This document shows, piece after piece, positions 43,495 to 52,713 of a stretch of DNA of 64,000 bases. This DNA is from Pullulanibacillus sp. KACC 23026 (GTDB taxonomy: Bacteria; Bacillota; Bacilli; Bacillales; Sporolactobacillaceae), in NCBI RefSeq assembly GCF_029094525.1, contig NZ_CP119107.1, positions 2,046,001 to 2,110,000 on the forward strand, written 5' to 3'. A model generated the notes under the pieces. It worked only from the letters and a program-made list of their open reading frames with translations, did not search any database and was not told the origin of the DNA. The first letter of the stretch is position 1. Every line of letters begins with the position of its first letter. The position numbers and the translations under genes were made by a program.

Positions 43495-44712
43495 ATGGAC
43501 TCAAAGGAGATGAACCACCCTTTAAGATTGGCGCTTTTGCTAGTCACTTTTTCAGTGTTAGGCCCTTTTACTTTTGACATGTACCTGCCATCCTTTCCGC
43601 AAATTATGACCTACTTCGGAACGAAGGCCTCAACGGTTCAGTTGAGCTTAACTGCTTGCCTCTTAGGATTGGCGGTTGGGCAAATTGCTTTAGGTGCCTT
43701 AAGCGATGTCTTTGGGAGACGTAAACCATTAATCATTGCTATGATCATTTATTTTCTTTCTTCAATCGGTTGTGCGTTCGCTCCTAACATGGTCGTTTTT
43801 ATTTTATTACGTTTTATACAAGGTTTTTCGGTCTCAGCCGGCAGTATTTCCAATGCCATCGTTCGTGATAAGTTCAGCGGAGTAGAACTGACCCGCTTTT
43901 TTTCGCTTCTCAGTATGATGAGCAGCGTCGGGCCGCTTCTAGCCCCGCTTGCAGGAAGCACGATCATTTCCTTTTCTCCTTGGTTTGGTGTGTTTGTCTT
44001 TTTAGGCTTCCTAGGTCTCTTTCTTACAATAAACACAACCTGGAGGTTAAAAGAAAGCCTGCCAAAAGAAAAACGTATCCCAGCCGATTTTAAGGGTCTG
44101 CTTACGAACTTTATAACTCTATTTAAAAATAAAACGTTTATGGGTTACGCCTTGGCACAGGGATTAATGATGGCTGGCATTTTTGCCTATGTATCTGGCA
44201 CCCCATTTATCTATCAAAAAATTTATGGGGTTAGTCCGACTATCTTTTCAATGTTATTTGCATTAAATGGAATCAGCTTAATTTTAGGTGCCCAGGTTGT
44301 AAGGAGACTAGCGGGTCGTATGTCAGAAACCCGTATTCTTCAAATGGGACTGTCACTCGCCTTCTTGGCAAGTATCGCCGTTCTGATTGTCGTGCTCTTG
44401 CATGGACCGCTCTTTTCCTTAGTAATTCCGCTTTTCTTATTCGTTGCCTCCCTTGGACTTATCGGACCCGTGTCCTTTACCTTGGCCATGGCATCACAAG
44501 GTCACATCGCCGGCAGTGCTTCAGCCTTATTGGGAGTCCTTCCATTTTTATTAGGTTCTTTTTCCTCTCCATTAGTAGGCGTGGCAGGCGAATATTCAGC
44601 ACTCCCACTAGGCATCATCCTATTTACCACCAGCTCATTGGCCTTAACCGTTTACCTTGGCCTCGTTAAAAACACAAAACTCACCGCCCCTGCCAATGAA
44701 ATTGCAAATTGA
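43495..44712 (+). CDS. Bcr/CflA-family drug exporter (MFS)
   Basis: A 405-residue 12-helix major facilitator. The start LRLALLLVTFSVLGPFTFDM with YLPSFPQI is the hallmark of the Bcr/CflA multidrug group; GALSDVFGRRKPL is the helix 2-3 loop motif and FIQGFSVSAGSISNAIVRD the helix 4 region. It exports small drugs such as bicyclomycin or chloramphenicol-like compounds by proton antiport; the actual substrate is unknown. The start ATG lacks a strong ribosome binding site (GGAGCTGTGTAA). The stop TGA is part of the element at 44710. Confidence 0.85.
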   Translation: MDSKEMNHPLRLALLLVTFSVLGPFTFDMYLPSFPQIMTYFGTKASTVQLSLTACLLGLAVGQIALGALSDVFGRRKPLIIAMIIYFLSSIGCAFAPNMVVFILLRFIQGFSVSAGSISNAIVRDKFSGVELTRFFSLLSMMSSVGPLLAPLAGSTIISFSPWFGVFVFLGFLGLFLTINTTWRLKESLPKEKRIPADFKGLLTNFITLFKNKTFMGYALAQGLMMAGIFAYVSGTPFIYQKIYGVSPTIFSMLFALNGISLILGAQVVRRLAGRMSETRILQMGLSLAFLASIAVLIVVLLHGPLFSLVIPLFLFVASLGLIGPVSFTLAMASQGHIAGSASALLGVLPFLLGSFSSPLVGVAGEYSALPLGIILFTTSSLALTVYLGLVKNTKLTAPANEIAN

Positions 44713-44738
44713 AACGCAGGGACGGTTCTCCCGTTTCA
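44710..44738 (+). repeat. TGAAAC...GTTTCA hairpin element, copy 6
   Basis: Core GGGACGGTTCT, left arm TGAAACGCA, right arm CCCGTTTCA. It provides the stop codon of the Bcr-type exporter gene. Confidence 0.9.
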
Positions 44739-44899
44739 TTCGACTTCCGAACGAAACAAAGGAAAGCTTCTGCTCAAGTTTTGCGGTTCGGTCACTCTAA
44801 AAGTAAGCCCGAAGAACCATTCTCTCAAACTTTACTCACCTAACTTTTTAAACGATCGATATAAATGGTTTTAGAAGACTAATAGGGGGGATAAAAAGA

Positions 44900-45463
44900 A
44901 TGAACGAAGAAAAAAATGTGGCCCATTCAGGAAGCGTGATCGCTGTATGCTTAAGCGGTAAACATACGTTTAGTAAAAATATTCAAGAAAAAATTAGATT
45001 AGTTGAAGGATTAGGGGTTGAAGGGGATGCCCATTTTGGTTCAACGGTTAAGCATCGTTCCAGAGTCGCCCAGAATCCGAACCAACCCAACCTTAGGCAA
45101 GTGCATTTAATTCATCGGGAGTTATTTGAAGAATTGGAGGACAGATTCTCTATTGAGCCCGGACAAATGGGTGAAAACATTACAACTGTTGGCATCAATC
45201 TCCTCGATTTACCGACGGGTACGAAATTGTATATTGGTGGGACAGCTATTGTTCAAGTGACCGGTCTGCGAAATCCATGTGCTCAAATTGATGAGTTTAA
45301 ACCCGGTCTTCTAAAAGCGGTTTTAGATAAAGATTCAGAAGGCACCGTTATTAGAAAAGCTGGAATTATGGGGATCATTTTACAAAGCGGCGAAGTAAAG
45401 CCAGGTGACTCTATTATTGTAGAATGGCCTTCAAAACCATATAAAAAGCTTGAACGTGTTTAA
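44900..45463 (+). CDS. MOSC-domain protein
   Basis: A 187-residue single MOSC domain (the C-terminal domain of molybdenum cofactor sulfurase). It has GLGVEGDAHFGSTVKHRSRVA (about 37-57), QVHLIHRELFEEL, GQMGENITTVGINLLDLPTG and VTGLRNPCAQIDEF with the conserved cysteine (about 133). MOSC domains bind the molybdenum cofactor or handle sulfur carried on cysteine. With a mod operon 33 kb away in the same window this fits a molybdoenzyme-using cell, but no direct partner is adjacent. Ribosome binding site AGGGGGGAT. Confidence 0.85.
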   Translation: MNEEKNVAHSGSVIAVCLSGKHTFSKNIQEKIRLVEGLGVEGDAHFGSTVKHRSRVAQNPNQPNLRQVHLIHRELFEELEDRFSIEPGQMGENITTVGINLLDLPTGTKLYIGGTAIVQVTGLRNPCAQIDEFKPGLLKAVLDKDSEGTVIRKAGIMGIILQSGEVKPGDSIIVEWPSKPYKKLERV

Positions 45464-45475
45464 ACTTGCTGGCTA

Positions 45476-45504
45476 TGAAACGTGGGGACGGTTCTCCCGT
45501 TTCA
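45476..45504 (+). repeat. TGAAAC...GTTTCA hairpin element, copy 7
   Basis: Core GGGACGGTTCT, left arm TGAAACGTG. It lies 13 bp after the MOSC gene's own TAA stop, so this copy does not supply a stop codon. Confidence 0.9.
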
Positions 45505-45649
45505 TTTTATAGAAGCGATCCCTAATATTGAAGCGACTCGATCAAGCAAATGGAGTCGTTTTTTCTCGTGTATTAAAAAACCAACAAGAAATAAAGGGGA
45601 AACTCCGAGGGCATATTATGATTAATATAAATGCTAGGAGGATCCCAAT

Positions 45650-47320
45650 TTGAGCACCACAGAGAATGCCCTATCTATTTATGCATTAGGCGGTATGAAT
45701 GAAATCGGGAAAAACATGTATGTATTCGAATATGCGGATGAGATCATCGTCATCGATTGCGGCAATAAGTTTCCAGATGAAAGCTTATTAGGAATTGACC
45801 TCATCATCCCTGATGTTTCTTATTTGGTTGAAAATAAGGAAAAAGTCAAGGCTTTGATTGTCACGCATGGTCATGAAGATCATATAGGCGGGATTCCTTT
45901 CTTTTTAAAAGAATTGAATGTGCCTGTTTATGCGACACGCTTTACACTCGGATTAATCGAGCTCAAATTAAAAGAGCATAAACTCTTGAGGGAAAGTGAA
46001 CTGATCGAGATCAACCCAAACTCAAGACTTCATTTCGAACATATAAGGGTGAGCTTTTTCAAAGTCACGCATAGTATTCCGGATTGCTTAGGAATTGTCT
46101 TTCATACTCCAGAGGGAACGATTGTACATACGGGTGACTTTAAGTTTGATCTAACTCCTGAGAATAATGAGAAATCAGACATTCATAAAATGGCCGAGAT
46201 CGGGCGTCAGGGAGTCTTGCTTCTTTTGTCTGAGAGTACCAATGCAGAAAGGCCAGGCTTAACGCCATCCGAACAAGCGGTAGGAGAGCATTTGTTAACT
46301 GCTTTCATGAAAGCAAAACGCAAAGTAATTGTTTCAACCTTTGCTTCAAATGTGAGCCGTGTTCAACAAATAGTGAATGCCGCAGAAAAAACCAATCGAA
46401 AGCTAGTGTTGCTTGGACGAAGCATGGTGAATGTCGTACAGGTCGCCATTAATCGAGGCTATTTAAAAGTCCCGGTTGGCATGATGATTGACCAACAAGA
46501 CATAAATGAACTGCCGCCTGAAGAGGTCACCATCTTATGTACAGGCAGTCAAGGTGAACAACTGGCGGCGCTATCCCGGCTTTCCACTGGGAATTTTCGC
46601 GGTGTGGAAGTCTTACCTGATGATATGGTGATCTTTGCGGCAGGGCCAATACCTGGGAACGAACGAAAAGTCACAACCATTGTTGACCATTTTTTTGCAC
46701 TTGGAGCTCATGTGATTTATGGTTCAGGAAGCACGTCCGGCATGCATGTCTCCGGTCATGGCTATCAAGAAGATTTGAAACTCATGCTGACATTAATGAA
46801 ACCAACCTATTTTATACCTATTCACGGGGAGCATCGAATGCTGCACCATCATCGTCTATTAGCTGAATCGGTGGGAGTGGAGCCGGGCAATACATTTATC
46901 TTAAAAAACGGTGACGTGGTTAAAATCAAACAAGACATTGCTCGGCAGACCCGAACGATACCAGTCGGAGATACTTATGTAGATGGGGGAGGTGTAGGAA
47001 ATATTGGCGACTTTGTGCTAAGGGACCGCAAAAAACTGTCAGAGGATGGTATGGTGATCATTGTTTTAACAATGAGTAAAGGAAAAGGTAAATTGATGTC
47101 CGAACCCGAAACCATTTCTCGAGGTTTTTTGGATAGCGACTTCAAAGAAATTCGAAAAGACGTCAATCAACTTACAGCAAAAACCGTGAAGGAACTTTTA
47201 GAAGCCGACCGAAACTCCCGGAATGTCATCAAAAAACAACTGAAAAAATCAATACGAGACTATATCTACACAAAAACTAAGAAAGAACCGATGGTCGTAC
47301 CCATCATTGTTGAAATGTGA
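45650..47320 (+). CDS. ribonuclease J
   Basis: A 556-residue metallo-beta-lactamase/beta-CASP ribonuclease that degrades and matures RNA, with 5'-3' exo- and endonucleolytic activity in the family. Zinc ligands are in VTHGHEDHIGGIPF (about 74-87), VTHSIPD and VHTGDFKFD (about 158-166), beta-CASP motifs in LCTGSQGE and SGHGYQEDLKL, and PIHGEHRM. The C-terminal dimer domain ends MVVPIIVEM. The TTG start has a strong AGGAGGAT site. Length and motifs fit RNase J1 as well as a paralogue, so I do not choose between rnjA and rnjB. Its last 40 codons are somewhat rich in C/A-ending codons though no hairpin element follows. Confidence 0.9.
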   Translation: MSTTENALSIYALGGMNEIGKNMYVFEYADEIIVIDCGNKFPDESLLGIDLIIPDVSYLVENKEKVKALIVTHGHEDHIGGIPFFLKELNVPVYATRFTLGLIELKLKEHKLLRESELIEINPNSRLHFEHIRVSFFKVTHSIPDCLGIVFHTPEGTIVHTGDFKFDLTPENNEKSDIHKMAEIGRQGVLLLLSESTNAERPGLTPSEQAVGEHLLTAFMKAKRKVIVSTFASNVSRVQQIVNAAEKTNRKLVLLGRSMVNVVQVAINRGYLKVPVGMMIDQQDINELPPEEVTILCTGSQGEQLAALSRLSTGNFRGVEVLPDDMVIFAAGPIPGNERKVTTIVDHFFALGAHVIYGSGSTSGMHVSGHGYQEDLKLMLTLMKPTYFIPIHGEHRMLHHHRLLAESVGVEPGNTFILKNGDVVKIKQDIARQTRTIPVGDTYVDGGGVGNIGDFVLRDRKKLSEDGMVIIVLTMSKGKGKLMSEPETISRGFLDSDFKEIRKDVNQLTAKTVKELLEADRNSRNVIKKQLKKSIRDYIYTKTKKEPMVVPIIVEM

Positions 47321-47443
47321 TTAAGGATTTTGACTTGGCTGCCTAAAGGGGTTGGTTGGACGAATAAACAAAATAAAAAATTTGACCATAATGGTTGTAA
47401 AAAAAAAAGGATAGAGATAGAATTATTTTAAATTAAAAAAATT

Positions 47444-47528
47444 CGGGGGCCCGTGGAAAAGGGCTGAGAGTATGACTAATCCGTCATTAACCGTTTGAAC
47501 CTGTTGGGTAATGCCAGCGTAGGGAGAT
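47444..47528 (+). promoter_or_regulatory. TPP riboswitch (thi box) upstream of thiM
   Basis: The conserved blocks are GGGGGCCCG, GGGCTGAGAG, TTTGAACCTGTTGGGTAATG and CCAGCGTAGGGAGA, that is, the pyrimidine-sensing helix (CTGAGA) and the diphosphate-sensing helix (GAACCTG...TAATGCCAGCGTAGGGA). With the following terminator this should switch off thiMDE when thiamine diphosphate is plentiful. Confidence 0.97.
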
Positions 47529-47558
47529 ACTGAAAATCTGTATGTTTGTATGGATTTC

Positions 47559-47597
47559 AAGGACACTTTACTGCGCGTAAAGTGTCCTTTTTTAATT
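47559..47597 (+). terminator. regulated terminator of the thiM TPP riboswitch
   Basis: Perfect stem AAGGACACTTTAC / GTAAAGTGTCCTT with a TGCGC loop, then TTTTT. It forms the expression platform. Confidence 0.93.
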
Positions 47598-47624
47598 TTA
47601 ACTTAAAAAAAGGTGGTTTAACTT

Positions 47625-48434
47625 ATGTTAGAAAGAATCGGGGAAACACTTGAGAAAGTTCGGTTGACGACCCCGCTAGTACATAATATTACGAATGTTG
47701 TGGTGACCAATTATACAGCGAATGGCTTATTAGCACTTGGCGCCTCACCCGTTATGGCTTATTCGAGAAAAGAAGTCGCTGACATGGCCAAAATAGCAGG
47801 TGCTCTTGTGCTAAACATAGGTACTCTAAATGAGGATGTGGTGGAGGCGATGCTAATTGCGGGCCAATCCGCTAATGAGAAGGGTGTGCCCGTTATTTTT
47901 GATCCTGTTGGAGCAGGTGCCACTCCTTATCGGACAGAAACCGCTCGTCAACTGGTTGAATCCATAAATATGACTTTAATTCGCGGAAATGCGGCAGAAC
48001 TGGCCAATGTGGTTGGAGAAGCCTGGGCCATTAAAGGCGTTGATTCGAGTGAGGGCAACGGGAACGTAAGAGAACTGGCATATCGTGCGGCAAAAAAATT
48101 AAACACAGTTGTCACCATAACAGGTCCTGAAGATGTCGTAACAGATGGCAATGTAACCTATGTCTGCACAAATGGTCATCCGCTGTTAACTAAAGTCACG
48201 GGCACAGGGTGTTTGTTGACATCCGTTATCGGTGCTTTCGCAGCTGTTGAATCGGATCCTCTAAAGGCAGCCGCTTCTGCTCTTACAGTCTATGGCGTGG
48301 CAGCAGAGCTAGCCTATGCTAAATCTGGTGAGGAAGGTCCAGGGCGTTTTCAAATAGAATTGCTCAATCAACTTGCTCTCGTCTCACCAAATGACATTAT
48401 TCAGAACGGACGACTGGAACAACTTAAGGCGTAA
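47625..48434 (+). CDS. thiM: hydroxyethylthiazole kinase
   Basis: A 269-residue ribokinase-like enzyme that phosphorylates 4-methyl-5-(2-hydroxyethyl)thiazole in thiamine salvage. Motifs are [20 protein letters not shown] (about 18-37), [25 protein letters not shown] and the anion hole with catalytic Cys in [19 protein letters not shown] (about 187-205). Ribosome binding site AAAAGGTGG. First gene of thiM-thiD-thiE under the TPP riboswitch. Confidence 0.95.
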   Translation: MLERIGETLEKVRLTTPLVHNITNVVVTNYTANGLLALGASPVMAYSRKEVADMAKIAGALVLNIGTLNEDVVEAMLIAGQSANEKGVPVIFDPVGAGATPYRTETARQLVESINMTLIRGNAAELANVVGEAWAIKGVDSSEGNGNVRELAYRAAKKLNTVVTITGPEDVVTDGNVTYVCTNGHPLLTKVTGTGCLLTSVIGAFAAVESDPLKAAASALTVYGVAAELAYAKSGEEGPGRFQIELLNQLALVSPNDIIQNGRLEQLKA

Positions 48435-48452
48435 AAAGGAGGAAAGTCTTAC

Positions 48453-49271
48453 GTGAAAACCTATAAAGCATTGACAATCGCCGGATCAGATAGTGGAGGG
48501 GGGGCGGGGATACAAGCTGATCTTAAAACCTTCCAAGAGCTGGGTGTCTATGGGATGTCTGCCATCACCGCGGTCACCGCACAAAACACAACGGGAGTGC
48601 AAGGGGTCTATCCCGTACCGACAATAGGGGTAGTCGAACAACTCCAATCAATTGGCGAGGATTTGCCGCCGGATGCTTTAAAAACAGGGATGTTGTTCAG
48701 CCCAGAAATTATTATGGCCGTGTCTGAATACATTCGCTCTTTTAAATGGGAAAATCTGGTTATGGATCCCGTGATGATTGCAAAAGGAGGGGCATCATTG
48801 CTTCAGCAAGAAGCGGTTCATGCCCTGAAAAAGGAACTTCTGCCTTTAGCGACTGTCATAACCCCTAATATTCCCGAAGCTGAAGTGTTGGCAGAAATAA
48901 CTATCCGTACACCTCAAGACAAATGCGAAGCAGCCAAACGTTTACATGACTTAGGGGCAGCCTATGTTGTTGTAAAAGGTGGACATGACACTGAAGCAGA
49001 CGAAGTTGTCGATGTTTTATATGACGGACACAACTTTGATTATTTCAACTCACAAAGAATCCAGACAGTCAACACACATGGCACCGGGTGTACCTTTTCA
49101 GCAGCCCTAACCGCAGAGCTTGCAAAAGGCAAAACAGTTAAGCAAGCGGTTCAGGTCGCCAAGTCGTTTATTCAATGTGCGATCCAATATGATCTGGGAC
49201 TGGGACACGGTCATGGCCCAACCAATCATTGGGCTTACAATCAATTTGCAGGGAGTGAGATCGATGGCTAA
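48453..49271 (+). CDS. thiD: hydroxymethylpyrimidine / phosphomethylpyrimidine kinase
   Basis: A 272-residue ribokinase-fold enzyme that phosphorylates HMP twice. Motifs are LTIAGSDSGGGAGIQADLKT (about 7-26), GMSAITAVTAQNT, DPVMIAKGG and the catalytic site VNTHGTGCTFSAALTAEL (about 206-223). GTG start after AAAAAGGAGGAAAG. Its last 8 bases overlap thiE. Confidence 0.95.
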   Translation: MKTYKALTIAGSDSGGGAGIQADLKTFQELGVYGMSAITAVTAQNTTGVQGVYPVPTIGVVEQLQSIGEDLPPDALKTGMLFSPEIIMAVSEYIRSFKWENLVMDPVMIAKGGASLLQQEAVHALKKELLPLATVITPNIPEAEVLAEITIRTPQDKCEAAKRLHDLGAAYVVVKGGHDTEADEVVDVLYDGHNFDYFNSQRIQTVNTHGTGCTFSAALTAELAKGKTVKQAVQVAKSFIQCAIQYDLGLGHGHGPTNHWAYNQFAGSEIDG

Positions 49272-49926
49272 ACGTTCTCCAGAAGCGATCAAGGAGCTAT
49301 TAAACGTCTATTTTATAATGGGAAGTCCGAATTGCAACCGCGATCCTCGTGATATTTTAAAAGAAGCGATTCAAGGCGGGATCACGCTTTTTCAATTTCG
49401 CGAAAAAGGGACTGGATCACTAGAAGGTGAGGCGAAACGACAACTCGCCAAAGACCTGCAAGCGATCTGCAAACAGCATCAGATTCCTTTTATTGTCAAT
49501 GATGATTTGGATCTGGCACTTGAACTGGATGCAGATGGTGTTCACATAGGTCAAGAGGATGCACCCGCACGAGACGTCCGTCAACGACTCGGTGAAGAAA
49601 AGCTTGTCGGCATATCCGCTCATACGGTGGAGGAAGCACTGTCTGCCATTCAAGAAGGGGCAGACTATCTAGGTGTAGGGCCCATTTACCCGACAACGAC
49701 GAAAGAAGATGCCAAACCTGCACGAGGAATGGAGCTAGTCCAAACGTTACGACAAAAAGGGATTTCTTTTCCCATTGTCGGAATCGGAGGGATTAACCCG
49801 GCGAATGCTTCTGACGTCATAGAAGAGGGAGCGGATGGTGTGTCCGTCATCACCGCTATTAGTCAGGCTGAACACGTTGTCCAAACGACGAATGAATTAA
49901 AAAAAGCTGTTCACCAGATTAAATAA
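49264..49926 (+). CDS. thiE: thiamine phosphate synthase
   Basis: A 220-residue TIM barrel that joins HMP diphosphate to thiazole phosphate. Motifs are LFQFREKGTGS (about 40-50), FIVNDDLDLALELDADGVHIGQEDAP (in two conserved strands), GVGPIYPTTTKEDA and GIGGINPANASDVIEEGADGVSV. I start at 49264, where GGGAGTGAGATCG precedes the ATG and overlaps the thiD stop; the longer frame reads back through thiD. It completes thiMDE. De novo genes (thiC, thiG) are not in the window. Confidence 0.95.
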   Translation: MAKRSPEAIKELLNVYFIMGSPNCNRDPRDILKEAIQGGITLFQFREKGTGSLEGEAKRQLAKDLQAICKQHQIPFIVNDDLDLALELDADGVHIGQEDAPARDVRQRLGEEKLVGISAHTVEEALSAIQEGADYLGVGPIYPTTTKEDAKPARGMELVQTLRQKGISFPIVGIGGINPANASDVIEEGADGVSVITAISQAEHVVQTTNELKKAVHQIK

Positions 49927-49942
49927 AAAAAGTAGCCGAAAT

Positions 49943-50025
49943 TGGGAGCTTGTTGAAACAGGCTGAGAGGATCACTAGAGTGGTCGACCAACACAACCTG
50001 ATCTGGGTAATACCAGCGTAGGGAA
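49943..50025 (+). promoter_or_regulatory. second TPP riboswitch, upstream of the NCS2-LuxE-LuxC-SDR operon
   Basis: It begins only about 17 bp after the thiE stop: TTGGGAGCTTGTTGAAACA, GGCTGAGAGG, then CACAACCTGATCTGGGTAAT and ACCAGCGTAGGGAAAT. Both sensor helices are intact. There is no clear terminator before the next gene 240 bp on. Instead a hairpin occludes that gene's ribosome binding site, which suggests translational control. Confidence 0.95.
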
Positions 50026-50225
50026 ATAATAATGACATTCTAATAAGAAAGTAACTTTCATCTTTTAAATAGTCGCTCTGTAAGGTTAAGTCTGCCCTTT
50101 CAAAAAAGGTAAAAAGCTACGAATCTCGTATTTTCGCTGAATGAAAAAATAAGAGAAAATCAACATTGTCCATTAACAGAGCCAATCGTATGAGGAAGAA
50201 TTTCTTATAAGCAAGTGTCTTTTTA

Positions 50226-50268
50226 TTATTTCTCCATGGAAAATGAAAGAATGTTATGGAGGAAATAA
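50226..50268 (+). promoter_or_regulatory. Shine-Dalgarno-sequestering hairpin of the NCS2 permease gene
   Basis: TTATTTCTCCAT (50226-50237) can pair with ATGGAGGAAATAA (50256-50268), leaving one bulged base. The second arm contains the ribosome binding site GGAGG (50258-50262) of the start at 50270. It is a plausible expression platform for the TPP riboswitch, although about 200 nt separate them. Confidence 0.6.
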
Positions 50269-50269
50269 G

Positions 50270-51592
50270 ATGGAAATAGAACAACAATCGAGTAATCAGA
50301 CGCATTTAACGGTGGGGTATGATGAAAAACTGCCGCCTTTACAGTCCTTTTTATACGGCTTACAGCATGTTTTTGTTTCAAACGTCTGGTTGGATCCTAT
50401 TTTTGTCGCGGCCATGGTGGGGATGCCGCTTGCACTCGCGTCAAATATAGTCAATGCCATTTTTCTTGCAGCAGGCTTCGTGACCTTGATCCAAGCAACG
50501 AAACTGGTGCGACTGCCAATTGTTCAGGGGCCGTCTGCCGCCTTTGATTCACTCATGATCTCAGCTGGAAAAGCAAATGGCCTGGCCGCTGCGGGTGGCG
50601 GAATCTTATTAAGTGCCATTATTGTCTTTATCCTATCAATAACGGGATTAATTGGAAGACTAAGAGTGTTGTTTACGCCCGTTATCTCTGGGACGGTTAT
50701 ATTTGTTGTTGGTGTCGCTTTATCAGGATTTACATTATCCGAATTCTTAGGAGGGGCTTCAGGGTCACCAACCTTTGCGACGGTCACGACTTTATCGATG
50801 TCGATTCCGACCACCCTAATCGTTCTCTTCCTTTCGACTTTTGGCCGAAAAAAATGGCGATCATTCGCTTTTCTAATCGCACTTATAGCAGGAGATATCA
50901 TCGCAACTCTCTTAGGTCAAACTCATTTCTCTCAAATCGGAACAAAAGCGTGGTTTGGTCTTCCTCACTTTTTACCATATGGTCATTTAACGTTTAAGTG
51001 GGATTCATTTGTTATGTTTTTTGTGGCCTATATTGTCGCGGTCATTGAAGCCATGGGAGTCTATCAAGCGGGAGCTGAGATGATTCAGGTCAACCTCGAT
51101 TCGAGGCGGATTCGCAATGGATTTGCGGGAGAATCAATCGGTTCAATCATTTCCACCTTAATTGGCGGGTTTCCAACAACGGCTTATGGCCAAAATGTGG
51201 GATTACTTCGGTTAACGGGTGTTGCGTCTCGTTTTCCGGTTATTGTAGCTGGGATTATCTTTCTCATACTGGGTTTTGTTCCAAAGGCAGGAGCTATTCT
51301 TGCGCTCACCCCAGACCCCGTTGTTGGGGGGATTTTCTTACCCGCTGCCGCTTCCTTAATTTTTACGGGGATTTCAATTTTAACTAAAATGGAACGGTCA
51401 GACGTCAATTTTACGATTGCGGGACTGTCCATTTTACTTGCGATTGCCTTGCCTAGTTATTTTTCAGGTGTAAAAGGTCCTATTGGCACCTTTTTATCAA
51501 ATAGTGTACTGGTCGGAACGATTACAGCGTTTCTTTTACAGTTTATTTTAATAACAGTGCCTGGCTGGTTTGGAAAGAAGGAGACAACTTGA
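50270..51592 (+). CDS. NCS2-family permease under TPP control (predicted thiamine-precursor importer)
   Basis: A 440-residue nucleobase:cation symporter-2 protein (uracil/xanthine permease family) with about 12 to 14 hydrophobic segments. The family signature QNVGLLRLTGVASR lies near residue 309, and FVAAMVGMPLALASN and ATFSD-equivalent QGPSAAFDS near helix 3. NCS2 members carry purines and pyrimidines. The TPP riboswitch upstream implies that the cargo is a thiamine precursor, probably a pyrimidine related to HMP. Start at ATG 50270 after GGAGG. It overlaps the LuxE-like gene by 4 bases (TTGA). Confidence 0.85.
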   Translation: MEIEQQSSNQTHLTVGYDEKLPPLQSFLYGLQHVFVSNVWLDPIFVAAMVGMPLALASNIVNAIFLAAGFVTLIQATKLVRLPIVQGPSAAFDSLMISAGKANGLAAAGGGILLSAIIVFILSITGLIGRLRVLFTPVISGTVIFVVGVALSGFTLSEFLGGASGSPTFATVTTLSMSIPTTLIVLFLSTFGRKKWRSFAFLIALIAGDIIATLLGQTHFSQIGTKAWFGLPHFLPYGHLTFKWDSFVMFFVAYIVAVIEAMGVYQAGAEMIQVNLDSRRIRNGFAGESIGSIISTLIGGFPTTAYGQNVGLLRLTGVASRFPVIVAGIIFLILGFVPKAGAILALTPDPVVGGIFLPAAASLIFTGISILTKMERSDVNFTIAGLSILLAIALPSYFSGVKGPIGTFLSNSVLVGTITAFLLQFILITVPGWFGKKETT

Positions 51593-52713
51593 GAGAAGAA
51601 AGCCTAACACTAACTGATAAGCTTTTAAACTTTATTCAGACTTATAATGATTGGAATTCTAATCAAAGTGAAACTTACGAGACGGCGTTTAATCGTTTGG
51701 CTTTAGATATGTTTAAATTTCAGTTCAAGCATAATCTCCCTTATAAGAAGTTCTGTCAATCAAAGAGACGAACACCTTTAACCGTGAAGCGATGGCTGGA
51801 TATTCCGCCTATGCCGATTCAGGGTTTCAAGGAGTTGACCTTAACCTGTGAGCCGGTTGAAGCAGCAGAGGGCGTCTTTATGACAAGTGGGACGACCAAC
51901 CCTGAGAAAAAAGGCTGTCATTATCATCCACGGTTTACAACATGGGATGCTTCAATGAAAGGGCCTTATAAACAATTTGTCTTACCTGACAGGGAAAAAA
52001 TAACAACTTTTGTTTTATCTCCAGCTGCTGATAGGAATCAACATTCTTCGCTTTCAAGATATTTATCCAAATCTGTTGAGTATTTTGGAACTGGAAAAAG
52101 TCAATTTTTCTTTAATGAAAACGGGTTAGATATGGAAGGGTTTGTTTCTGCTTTGCGAGCTTCTGAGGAAAGCAAAGATCCTGTTCTATTGATTGGAGCG
52201 ACTTTTTCTTATGTTCACATTCTTGATTATTGCCGGGCTCACGGCTTGAAATTCTCTTTACCTATTAAGAGTCGGATTTTTGATACAGGTGGCTTTAAAG
52301 GTCAGTCTCGTGAAGTTGAAATGGAACAGCTTTATGAGGACTTCCATTCCTTTTTTGATGTTCCTCGTGAATGGTGCATTAATATGTACGGCATGACGGA
52401 ATTGTGTTCTCAGGCTTATGACCAGACTATCCGTACGAATCTATTGTCGGGTCAAAGTATCAGGGATAAGGCAGGGCCAGCGTGGTTTCGTACCCTAGTC
52501 TTGGATCCTAATAAATTAGAACCCGTTGAAAAAGGTCAAAAGGGTGTTCTTGCTCATTTCGATTTGGCAAATTGGAATTCTTGTCTAGCCATTCTAACGG
52601 AAGATCTCGGTTACCAGACGGATAATGGTTTCGTTCTTCTTGGAAGAGTGGAGGGGTCAGAGGCAAGAGGGTGCTCCATTGCAGTTGATCAATTGCTGCA
52701 AGCAAACAAATGA
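51589..52713 (+). CDS. LuxE-like acyl-protein synthetase (acid-activating)
   Basis: A 374-residue member of the LuxE acyl-protein synthetase family, an adenylate-forming enzyme that activates a carboxylic acid with ATP and passes the acyl group to a protein or to LuxC. Features are FMTSGTTNPEKKGCHYHPRF (nucleotide-binding loop, about 97-116), LLIGATFSYVHI, IFDTGGFKGQSREV and NMYGMTELCSQAY (about 265-277, the adenylate motif). TTG start coupled to the permease stop. No luciferase genes are present in this operon, so light emission is not its role. Confidence 0.8.
   Translation: MREESLTLTDKLLNFIQTYNDWNSNQSETYETAFNRLALDMFKFQFKHNLPYKKFCQSKRRTPLTVKRWLDIPPMPIQGFKELTLTCEPVEAAEGVFMTSGTTNPEKKGCHYHPRFTTWDASMKGPYKQFVLPDREKITTFVLSPAADRNQHSSLSRYLSKSVEYFGTGKSQFFFNENGLDMEGFVSALRASEESKDPVLLIGATFSYVHILDYCRAHGLKFSLPIKSRIFDTGGFKGQSREVEMEQLYEDFHSFFDVPREWCINMYGMTELCSQAYDQTIRTNLLSGQSIRDKAGPAWFRTLVLDPNKLEPVEKGQKGVLAHFDLANWNSCLAILTEDLGYQTDNGFVLLGRVEGSEARGCSIAVDQLLQANK

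Noticed and set aside
47200-47320. RNase J 3' end as another member of the codon-shift set
   Set aside because: The last 40 codons are rich in C and A endings but include many T- and G-ending codons, and no hairpin element follows. It may be a decayed case but is not counted.
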